From contig NC_014313.1 of assembly GCF_000143145.1 (NCBI RefSeq), positions 1,178,001 through 1,242,000 of the forward strand: DNA of 64,000 bases. Reading direction: 5' to 3'. Position 1 is the stretch's first letter, and every line of letters starts with the position of its first letter. Below, in pieces: positions 18,274-25,951 of the stretch. The notes beneath the pieces were generated by a model. The model had not been told where the DNA came from. It made no database searches and saw only the letters and a list, made by a program, of their open reading frames with translations. The translations under genes were made by a program, and so were the position numbers. The stretch is from Hyphomicrobium denitrificans ATCC 51888. GTDB taxonomy: Bacteria; Pseudomonadota; Alphaproteobacteria; Rhizobiales; Hyphomicrobiaceae.

Positions 18274-19558
18274 GGGTGACTGCTCCGTCCTCGTCGACGG
18301 CCCAGCTTACGATGGCATTGTAGTGGAAGTATCCGTTGCGCCCGCGTTCCTTGATAAGAACGTCGCGTTCGGGCTGCACGTAGCCGGTTTCATCGGTTGC
18401 CCTGCTCTTGAGAATTGCGGGCTGTCCGCTCCAATGCCAAGGCATGCGGAAGCGCGTGAAGCAGCGTGTCATCACCGGCTCATCGAGAAGGGCATCCGCC
18501 CATGATTTGCCGGCGTCCGCCGAGACTTCGACTTTGACGATCTTGCCACGTCCGCTCCATGCGAAACCGCGGATCTGATAGACGTTCGGTCCCTCGAGGG
18601 TTTGGCCGTGCGACGGCGATGTGATCAGGGATTTCGCGTCCATCACGAACGTGAACATTCGCGCGATGCCCGAGGGAAGCAACTCGGTGTACTTCGCCGT
18701 TTCGTTGCGTGTCATGGAGGGTTGGTCGGTGACGTGTAATCGCCGAAGCCATTTGACATTCGTGATGCCCTCCCAACCCGGTACGATAAGACGGACAGGA
18801 TAGCCATTCTCTGGCCGCAGGCGCTCGCCGTTTTGATAGAGCCCGACGATGGCATCATCCATGAGTTTTGAGAGCGGCAGGCTGACGTTTAAAAGATTGG
18901 CATCGGCGCCCTCGGCGATGACCCAGGACGCGCCTTCATCGACGCCCGCTTCGTCAAGGAGAATGGAAAGCGGTACGCCCGTCCATTCCGAGCATGAGAC
19001 GAGACCGTGAAACGATCCGACGGAGCGCTGTATGGGTTCTTCGTGCCAGCCGGCGTTGCTGTTGCCTCCGCACTCGATGAACAAAAATTGCGACCGCATC
19101 GGATAACGGAGAAGGTTTTCGATCGTGAACATAAGTTCCCGACGGACGCGGCCGTGGATCACGAGGCGGTGCTGTTTCGGGTCGATATCAGGCACGCCGT
19201 TATGATGGCGCTCGAAATGCAATCCGCTCGGCGTGACGATGCCTTCGAGATCTTCGAGCGGCGTCCAAGAGACGCCATCGCCAGCGGGTTCGCGATTGCC
19301 GCCGATGTTGCGGACGACATATTTTTCATACTTCGAGGGCGTGCCGTAGCTGGTGAACGCGCCACCTGTCCGGTGCAGCCAAGCCGGATCGGCGAAGTCT
19401 TCAGCTTGCGCCGGTTTCGCGGCATCGCCTCGCGCGGGTTCGGCGGTCGCCGCCGCGGCGACCGCAAAGAGTGCGCCGCGCTTAAGCAAAAGGCGGCGGT
19501 CTAAAAGACCACCGCCTGCAATTGGCGTCAGATCACTGTCTGAAAATTTACCGGTCAT
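18260..19558 (-). CDS. soxC: Sulfite dehydrogenase molybdopterin subunit SoxC
   Basis: Sulfite-oxidase-family molybdenum enzyme, 432 residues, acting in the periplasm. The N-terminus has twin arginines (LDRRLLLKRGALF) as for Tat export of a cofactor-loaded protein. The Mo-ligand cysteine lies in LFIECGGNSNAGW, and the family stretches VMTRCFTRFRMPWHW and RLIVPGWEGITNVKWL are present. The cytochrome partner overlaps at its 3' end and a SoxYZ-like carrier gene lies immediately upstream, defining a small sulfur-oxidation cluster. soxB, soxXA and separate soxY/soxZ are not in the window, so only part of the Sox cycle is represented here. Confidence 0.9.
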   Translation of the reverse strand: MTGKFSDSDLTPIAGGGLLDRRLLLKRGALFAVAAAATAEPARGDAAKPAQAEDFADPAWLHRTGGAFTSYGTPSKYEKYVVRNIGGNREPAGDGVSWTPLEDLEGIVTPSGLHFERHHNGVPDIDPKQHRLVIHGRVRRELMFTIENLLRYPMRSQFLFIECGGNSNAGWHEEPIQRSVGSFHGLVSCSEWTGVPLSILLDEAGVDEGASWVIAEGADANLLNVSLPLSKLMDDAIVGLYQNGERLRPENGYPVRLIVPGWEGITNVKWLRRLHVTDQPSMTRNETAKYTELLPSGIARMFTFVMDAKSLITSPSHGQTLEGPNVYQIRGFAWSGRGKIVKVEVSADAGKSWADALLDEPVMTRCFTRFRMPWHWSGQPAILKSRATDETGYVQPERDVLIKERGRNGYFHYNAIVSWAVDEDGAVTHVYA

Positions 19559-19576
19559 GGACCGTGGGCGTGAAAG

Positions 19577-20392
19577 CTACGATTGGCTCGGTGTGGACTT
19601 GCCGTTGAAGGCCATGCCCTCAGAATCTTCCGCGTGCACGCTCATGACGTCGGTCGGATTGCCCTGATACGAAAACCGGAAGTGCGGATTTTCGCTGATC
19701 GAAATTCCGCCCGTCATCGCGAAGACGAGTTTGTCGCCGGTGCGAACCTCGATCTTGTCGACAAAATGCGCCGGCGTGTAGAGGCCGGTCACCTGATCCA
19801 TTTGCAGTCCGGAATTGTTGGGATGCCGGATCATGACCTCGGCTTCCTGGACGGCTGCTGCATCAGGATCTTTGAATGCCGTTCGGATTTTCATCTTGCC
19901 CATCGACTTGGCAGCTTCCTCGGCATCTTTCGAAGCCGGCGCCGAGCAGCCTCCCGAGGCTTTCACAAAGCTCGATGTCATGTAGAGCTTGCCGTCGGCC
20001 GTCTCGGCGATGGCGCGCACGTCGGAATATTGATCGATACGGACGCGCGTCGCGAGAACCCGTTCGCCGGTCCCGGCTGCATCGCCGTAGTTGAATGTCG
20101 CGACGATGGGCGAAGGATTCTTGTCGATGACCAACGTCAGCGATTTGACGTCCTTCGCGAACTCGGCGGGGAGGCGGATGGTGATCGGCACCGTCGAGGC
20201 GTCTTCGGCGCGATAAGGCGCCTCGAGCTTCACTTTTCCGGCGCCGTCCAAGAGATCGCGGCTGCCGAAGGTGGCGCTTTTGATTCCGTCCCAAATGGCT
20301 GTGTCGTCGGCAGCGCGCGAGTTCGGCGCTGCAAACGCCAACGCCATGCCAAGCAGTGCCAATGTTGCCGACCGGATCGCTATGCTGCGCAT
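19577..20392 (-). CDS. Quinoprotein-dehydrogenase-associated SoxYZ-like carrier (fused SoxY-SoxZ)
   Basis: 271-residue exported protein in which a SoxY-like domain (about 25-150) is followed by a SoxZ-like domain (about 170-265). The carrier cysteine sits in VKASGGCSAPA at the end of the SoxY half; in canonical SoxY the cysteine is near the C-terminus within GGCGG, so here it becomes internal because of the fusion. Start ATG 20392 is chosen because it gives a signal peptide ending AAPNSRA and has GAGG just upstream; the frame is open for 19 more codons. Known relatives occur next to methanol/quinoprotein dehydrogenase genes. Here it pairs with soxCD-like genes downstream. Confidence 0.88.
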   Translation of the reverse strand: MRSIAIRSATLALLGMALAFAAPNSRAADDTAIWDGIKSATFGSRDLLDGAGKVKLEAPYRAEDASTVPITIRLPAEFAKDVKSLTLVIDKNPSPIVATFNYGDAAGTGERVLATRVRIDQYSDVRAIAETADGKLYMTSSFVKASGGCSAPASKDAEEAAKSMGKMKIRTAFKDPDAAAVQEAEVMIRHPNNSGLQMDQVTGLYTPAHFVDKIEVRTGDKLVFAMTGGISISENPHFRFSYQGNPTDVMSVHAEDSEGMAFNGKSTPSQS

Positions 20393-20581
20393 GCTACCTC
20401 TTTGTCCAGGATAGAGATCGCCAAGCAAACGGTCCTTGGCGTTTGCCAAACCTTCCCGATGCTACACCAGCATGTCGTGCAAGTCATCCGCTACGCAAGA
20501 TGCGCGCGGCCTCATTGGAATATATAGGTGGTTGCTATACTTGTTCAAAATCAACGGGTTGTGAAATTGCGGCAGGTTTTC

Positions 20582-21229
20582 TCACGCAATCGTCGGGCTT
20601 CGGCGGACTTTTGACGCCGGAAGGCGAGGCGCTGCCGCCAGCAAATTGCGCAACATCCGGACGAGGCGCGAGGCTGGACCTTTCTTGCCGCACTGAATGT
20701 TGATCCGTGCGCCCTCGAACAGCAGAAACACTTCGTCGGCGAGAAGCTCGGGTTCGCGGTAGCGCGCGGACTTGAACAGTTTTACCAGATTGGCGCGCTT
20801 GCGGCTCTTATAAGCCTCGATCACGGCCCGCGCGGGATGCTCGGCGTCGAGTTCGACGGCTGCATTGGCGATGGCGCAGCCGCGTTCGAGCTTATTGGTC
20901 AGGACGTCCTCGACGTAATCGACCCACGCATCGAGGCACTTTTCGGGGTTTCCGGAGTTCTCGGAAATAATGCGCTCCCAGACCTCGTCGCCTTCGTCTG
21001 CGAGCCGTTTGATGTAGGCGACGATCAAATCGTCCTTTGATTTGAAATGCCTATAGAGCGTCATTTTATTGGTAAGAGCGGTCTCGGCGATGGCATCGAC
21101 CCCAACGGGGTGGAGGCCGTACCGGTAAAAAAGGTCGCGTGCCGCAACCATGATACGCTCTCGCGGCGGCAGTTCCGCGAGCTCCGGAGAGCCGTCCATG
21201 CGCAATCTGTTGATCTGCAGTGTGTTCAT
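20582..21229 (-). CDS. TetR-family transcriptional repressor
   Basis: 215-residue regulator with an N-terminal TetR DNA-binding domain (RERIMVAARDLFYRYGLHPV, then VDAIAETALTNKMTLYRHF) and an all-helical ligand domain with a long C-terminal tail. It is transcribed divergently from an RND efflux pump. The intervening 183 bases hold two palindromic operator-like sites starting 17 bases from its ATG, so it very probably represses itself and the pump and is released by a pump substrate. Ligand unknown. Confidence 0.9.
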   Translation of the reverse strand: MNTLQINRLRMDGSPELAELPPRERIMVAARDLFYRYGLHPVGVDAIAETALTNKMTLYRHFKSKDDLIVAYIKRLADEGDEVWERIISENSGNPEKCLDAWVDYVEDVLTNKLERGCAIANAAVELDAEHPARAVIEAYKSRKRANLVKLFKSARYREPELLADEVFLLFEGARINIQCGKKGPASRLVRMLRNLLAAAPRLPASKVRRSPTIA

Positions 21230-21246
21230 GGCCCCTTGACGAGGAT

Positions 21247-21283
21247 GTTACCGGTCGGTACCTACGCGTTACCGATCGGTAAC
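21247..21283. promoter_or_regulatory. Paired TetR operator sites
   Basis: Two related 16-bp palindromes: GTTACCGGTCGGTACC at 21247-21262 (one mismatch) and GTTACCGATCGGTAAC at 21268-21283 (perfect). Their centres are 21 bp apart, two helical turns, so two repressor dimers would bind the same face of DNA. They lie between the tetR start and the efflux operon, the expected operator position. Confidence 0.8.
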
Positions 21284-21412
21284 AAGTATCATGACTCGCA
21301 GTTCCTTGTCATTTGCTTCTTTGGCAATGCAGCTCTCGGCCTGCGAGACGTCACGCGATGCGGCGATGCGTATGGGGCGCCGTCAACAAAAAACGCATCT
21401 GGTGCTCCGGCA

Positions 21413-22648
21413 ATGATGCAGCCACCGGCAAAGTCAGACAGACGGAGATTCAAGCTGTTTACCAGATCCGCCATCATCGCAACGTCGACGCTGCTGGTCG
21501 CCTTCGGTCTGTCCGGATGTGGCGAGGAGAAGTCGAATGCGCAGACGGCCGCCGCTCCCCCCGCGCCCGTCGTGACAGTTGCCAAGCCCGTTAAGAAGCT
21601 CGTTTCGGATTACGACGAGTATGTCGGCCGTTTCATTGCTGTCGATTTCGTCGAGGTTCGTGCGCGCGTCTCGGGCTATCTCGATAAGATTCATTTCACC
21701 GACGGCCAGATGGTGAAAGCGGGCGACCCGTTGTTCACGATCGATCGGCGCCCATTTCAGGCTGCGCTCGATCAATCGAAAGCCGCGGTTTCGCAGGCGC
21801 AGGCGAACCTCGCCTTCGCGGAAGCCGATTTGAAGCGCGGCGAAAGTCTCGTGCGCGGCACGACGATCACGCAACAGACCTTGGATCAGCGCGTGCAGAC
21901 GATGCGCGTTGCGGAAGCCAATGTGACGGCGCAGGAGGCGGCAACGCGCCAGGCGCAGCTCGATCTCGATTTCACCGAACTCGCAGCACCGGTTTCCGGC
22001 CGTATCGGCGATCGCCGCGTTTCCACGGGCAATCTCGTCAGCGGAGGTTCCGCGGGTACGACGACGCTTCTCGCGACGATCGTTTCCGTCGATCCGATCC
22101 GGTTCGAATTCACGATGGATGAGCAGTCCTATCTCCGTTATTTGCGCGCAGCGTCGGGATCGCAGGCGAACTCCGTTGATCGCGGCATGACGCTTCCCGT
22201 GTCGCTGAAGCTCATCGACGAGCAGGATTTCAAGCACAACGGCAAGATTGATTTCGTCGACAACGTCATCGATCGAGCGTCGGGGACAATCCGTGGGCGC
22301 GCCGTCTTCGCAAACGCCGACGGCAAGCTGACGCCCGGAATGTTCGGCCGCATCCGGCTTTCGGCATCTCCGCCGGCCGAGGCTCTGCTCGTGCCTGATA
22401 CCGCGATCGGCACCGAGCAGGTGCGCAAGTATGTTCTCGCTGTCGGCAAGGATGATGTCGCGACGCCGAAGTACGTGACGCTCGGTCCGGTCGTCGATGG
22501 CCTCAGGGTCATCACCGCAGGCCTTGCGGCCGATGATACCGTCATCGTCAATGGCCTGATGCGCGTGCGCCCGGGCGTCAAGGTTGCTCCTCAGCAGGCG
22601 ACAGCCGAAGCAGCGACGGCGAAGGACCAGTCGGTCCGCACCAACTGA
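21413..22648 (+). CDS. RND efflux periplasmic adaptor (membrane fusion protein)
   Basis: 411-residue adaptor linking an RND pump to an outer-membrane channel. It starts with a lipoprotein signal (LLVAFGLSGC, lipobox Cys), then a barrel-sandwich/lipoyl half (SGYLDKIHFTDGQMVKAGDP), a helical hairpin with the QANLAFAEADLKRGE pattern, the second lipoyl half (FTELAAPVSGRIGDRR) and the membrane-proximal domain. ATG 21413 (or 21416) is chosen as it precedes the basic n-region of the signal. The permease follows 13 bases after the stop. No outer-membrane factor gene is in the window, so a TolC-like protein from elsewhere must complete the pump. Confidence 0.92.
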   Translation: MMQPPAKSDRRRFKLFTRSAIIATSTLLVAFGLSGCGEEKSNAQTAAAPPAPVVTVAKPVKKLVSDYDEYVGRFIAVDFVEVRARVSGYLDKIHFTDGQMVKAGDPLFTIDRRPFQAALDQSKAAVSQAQANLAFAEADLKRGESLVRGTTITQQTLDQRVQTMRVAEANVTAQEAATRQAQLDLDFTELAAPVSGRIGDRRVSTGNLVSGGSAGTTTLLATIVSVDPIRFEFTMDEQSYLRYLRAASGSQANSVDRGMTLPVSLKLIDEQDFKHNGKIDFVDNVIDRASGTIRGRAVFANADGKLTPGMFGRIRLSASPPAEALLVPDTAIGTEQVRKYVLAVGKDDVATPKYVTLGPVVDGLRVITAGLAADDTVIVNGLMRVRPGVKVAPQQATAEAATAKDQSVRTN

Positions 22649-22661
22649 ACAGGCAGACCGA

Positions 22662-25600
22662 ATGCGCATCTCGCATTTCTTCATCGACCGCCCGATCTTT
22701 GCGGCCGTCGTCTCGATCGTGATCATGATCCTCGGCGCGGTTTCCGTGACGCGCCTGCCGATCGCGCAGTATCCCGATATCGCGCCGCCCGTCGTAAACG
22801 TCACCGGTCAGTATCCCGGCGCCAGCGCCGAGGTGGTGGCCGCGACGGTTGCGACGCCGCTCGAACAGCAGATCAACGGCGTCGAGCGCATGCTGTTCAT
22901 CTCGTCGAACTCGACGAATGACGGACGCTTCTCGATCTCGGTTACGTTCGATATTGGCACCAACCTCGATATTGCGCAGGTGCAGGTTCAGAACCGCGTG
23001 GCCATCGCGCAGCCGCGCTTGCCAGCCGATGTTCGCAACATCGGCGTCACGGTGGCGAAGGCATCCCCGGACCTGATGATGGTCGTGCATCTGCTATCGC
23101 CGGATAATTCGCGCGATACGCTGTTCATTTCGAACTACGCCAACGTCAACCTCGTCGACACCTTGAGCCGTATTCAGGGTATTGGTTCGATCACGGTGTT
23201 CGGTGGCCGCGACTACTCGATGCGCGTCTGGCTCGATCCCGACCGCCTGCAATCCCTGGCGATGACGGCCGGGGATGTCGTGACAGCGTTGCAAGGGCAG
23301 AACGTGCAGGTTGCGGCCGGCATCCTCAATCAGCCGCCGATGAAAGATCCGGGTGCATTTCAAATCACGGTCCAGACGCTCGGCCGTCTCGCCGATCCGA
23401 AACAGTTCGGCGAAATCATCGTCAAGAGAAGCGGTGATGCCGTCGTGCGGCTGAAGGATGTCGCGCGAACCGAGCTCGCCGGCCTCGACTACGGCGTGAA
23501 CTCCTATCTTGATAAAACGGCGGCCGTCGGCCTCGGCGTCTTCCAGCTGCCGGGTTCGAACGCCATCGATACGGCGCAGAAGATCAAGGATACGATGGAG
23601 GAAATTTCGAAGAATTTCCCGCCGGGTATCAAGTACGACATCATCTACAATCCGACCGATTACATTCAGCAGTCCGTCAACGCGGTCGTCGAAACGATCC
23701 TGGAAGCGATCGTTCTGGTCGTCCTTGTCGTCGTTCTCTTTCTACAGACATGGCGTGCCGCAATCATCCCAATTGTTGCCATTCCCGTGTCGCTCGTCGG
23801 AACGTTCTTCATCATGGCGATGTTCGGCTTCTCGCTGAACAACCTGTCCCTGTTCGGTCTGGTGCTCGCAATCGGCATCGTCGTCGACGACGCGATCGTG
23901 GTTGTCGAGAACGTCGAGCGCAATATCGCGAACGGATTGAGCCCGCGCGAGGCGTCCTATCGCACGATGGAAGAGGTCGGCACCGCGCTGATCGCCATCG
24001 CGCTCGTGCTGACGGCGGTGTTCGTGCCGTCGGCGTTCATCACGGGTATTTCAGGCCAGTTCTATCGTCAGTTCGCGCTGACGATCGCCGGCGCGACGGT
24101 CATCTCGCTGATCGTTTCACTGACTCTGTCTCCAGCGCTGTGCGCGCTGTTGCTGAAACCTCATGCCGAGACGCATCGCTCCAGTCTGATCATGTGGCCG
24201 GTGCATGCATTCTTCCGGCTATTCAACTGGAGCTTTGACAAGCTTTCGTCGGGCTACAGCTGGTTTGTCGGCAAGATCGTCCGCTTCGCGGTCATCATGC
24301 TGGTCGTATATGTCGGCTTGATCGCGTTCGGTTTGAACGAGTTCCGTAAGACGCCGATCGGGTTCATTCCCGACCAGGACGGCGGCTATCTCATTACTGT
24401 CGTGCAATTGCCGCCGGCTGCGGCGCTCGATCGGACGGATGCCGTCAACAGGCGCATCGTCGATCTCGCGCTGACAGTACCTGGCGTCGCCCACGCTGTC
24501 AGCATCGTCGGCTTCTCCGGCGCCACGCGTGTCAACGCTTCGAACGCCGGCGCCGTGTTCATCGTGCTGAAGCCATTTGAAGAGCGCTCGCGCGATCCGG
24601 CGCAGTCGGCAAAAGGAATTCAGAGCGCGCTGCTGGCGAAATTCTCGGCGATTCAGGAAGGCATGGTTCTCGTCGTCTCGCCGCCGCCGGTTCGCGGGCT
24701 CGGCAGTGCGGGCGGTTTCCGCATGATGGTCGAAAACCGTTCCGGCGCATCGTCCACCGTGCTGCAGGATGCGGTCAACGCGATGATGGGTAAAGCGGCG
24801 CAGACGCCGGGCGTGATGCAGGTGTTCTCGCTCTTCGAAACAGCGACGCCACAGCTTTATCTCGACATCGACCGCGTCAAGGCAGAGATGCTCGGGATCA
24901 ATATTCCTGAAGTGTTCGCGGCGTTGCAGTCGTATCTCGGCTCGATCTACGTCAACGACTTCAACATCATCGGCCGAACGTATCGCGTGACCGCGCAGGC
25001 GGACAGCGCCTATCGTCTGACGAGCAAGGATGCGCTCAACATCAGGGTCAGGAACGCCAACGGCGATGCCGTGCCGCTCGGTTCGTTCACGACCATCAGC
25101 GACGTCTCCGGCCCGTCACGCGTTCCTCGATACAACCTGTATCCGGCAGCAGAACTCGATGGTTCTGCGGCGCCCGGATTTTCGCAGGGGCAAGCGATCG
25201 ACATCATGCAGAAGCTTGCGGCCGAAACGCTGCCTCCCGGCTTCAGCTATGAATGGACGGATCTGGCGTTCCAGCAAATTCGCGCCGGCAACACGGCGAT
25301 ATTTGCATTCGCGCTGGGCGTTGCATTCGTATTCCTGGTTCTTGCGGCTCAGTTTGAAAGTCTGACGTTACCGCTTGCCGTCATTCTGATCGTCCCGATG
25401 AGTCTCATCGCGTCGATCACGGGCGTCATCCTGCGCGGCATGGACAACAATATCCTGACGCAGGTCGGCTTCATCGTGCTCATAGGCCTCGCCGCGAAGA
25501 ATGCGATTCTGATCGTCGAATTCGCGGAGCAACTCGAGGCGCAAGGACGGGATCGGTTCGCGGCCGCAACGGAAGCCGCGCGACTCAGAATGCGACCGAT

Positions 25601-25826
25601 TCTCATGACGTCGCTGGCGTTCATTCTCGGCGTCGTGCCGCTGGTTTGGGCGGTCGGCGCGGGTGCCGAGCTTCGTCAGGCGCTTGGAACGGCGGTGTTC
25701 TCGGGCATGATCGGCGTCACGGTGTTCGGCTTGATCTTTACGCCCGTGTTCTACGTGATCTGCCGCTGGCTCGCGGGCCTCGGCCGGCGTCGGCGGGCAG
25801 AGCCTGAACTCCACCCCGCAGAATAG
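22662..25826 (+). CDS. RND multidrug efflux permease (AcrB/HAE1 type)
   Basis: 1054-residue inner-membrane proton/drug antiporter, full length for the hydrophobe/amphiphile efflux family. Seen: the N-terminus MRISHFFIDRPIFAAVVSIV, two large periplasmic loops, and TM4 LVLAIGIVVDDAIVVVENVE with the proton-relay Asp pair. TM10-TM12 with GLAAKNAILIVEFAE complete the second half. It follows the adaptor gene in a two-gene operon controlled by the divergent TetR gene. Substrates cannot be told from sequence; typical are dyes, detergents, antibiotics or solvents. Confidence 0.94.
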   Translation: MRISHFFIDRPIFAAVVSIVIMILGAVSVTRLPIAQYPDIAPPVVNVTGQYPGASAEVVAATVATPLEQQINGVERMLFISSNSTNDGRFSISVTFDIGTNLDIAQVQVQNRVAIAQPRLPADVRNIGVTVAKASPDLMMVVHLLSPDNSRDTLFISNYANVNLVDTLSRIQGIGSITVFGGRDYSMRVWLDPDRLQSLAMTAGDVVTALQGQNVQVAAGILNQPPMKDPGAFQITVQTLGRLADPKQFGEIIVKRSGDAVVRLKDVARTELAGLDYGVNSYLDKTAAVGLGVFQLPGSNAIDTAQKIKDTMEEISKNFPPGIKYDIIYNPTDYIQQSVNAVVETILEAIVLVVLVVVLFLQTWRAAIIPIVAIPVSLVGTFFIMAMFGFSLNNLSLFGLVLAIGIVVDDAIVVVENVERNIANGLSPREASYRTMEEVGTALIAIALVLTAVFVPSAFITGISGQFYRQFALTIAGATVISLIVSLTLSPALCALLLKPHAETHRSSLIMWPVHAFFRLFNWSFDKLSSGYSWFVGKIVRFAVIMLVVYVGLIAFGLNEFRKTPIGFIPDQDGGYLITVVQLPPAAALDRTDAVNRRIVDLALTVPGVAHAVSIVGFSGATRVNASNAGAVFIVLKPFEERSRDPAQSAKGIQSALLAKFSAIQEGMVLVVSPPPVRGLGSAGGFRMMVENRSGASSTVLQDAVNAMMGKAAQTPGVMQVFSLFETATPQLYLDIDRVKAEMLGINIPEVFAALQSYLGSIYVNDFNIIGRTYRVTAQADSAYRLTSKDALNIRVRNANGDAVPLGSFTTISDVSGPSRVPRYNLYPAAELDGSAAPGFSQGQAIDIMQKLAAETLPPGFSYEWTDLAFQQIRAGNTAIFAFALGVAFVFLVLAAQFESLTLPLAVILIVPMSLIASITGVILRGMDNNILTQVGFIVLIGLAAKNAILIVEFAEQLEAQGRDRFAAATEAARLRMRPILMTSLAFILGVVPLVWAVGAGAELRQALGTAVFSGMIGVTVFGLIFTPVFYVICRWLAGLGRRRRAEPELHPAE

Positions 25827-25951
25827 CGAAGTCTCTCCGGCGACGCATTCGCCGGAGCTTGGTCACTGCCTTAGGCTCGCAAGCTCCGTGCACGCTGGCG
25901 GAGTCATGTCTGATCCTCGATTGTGCCGAAACGGCTATCATCGAGTGAGCC

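Noticed and set aside
21434..22804. 456-codon minus-strand frame opposite the RND adaptor
   Set aside because: Antisense shadow; the plus strand encodes a complete adaptor with lipoprotein signal.
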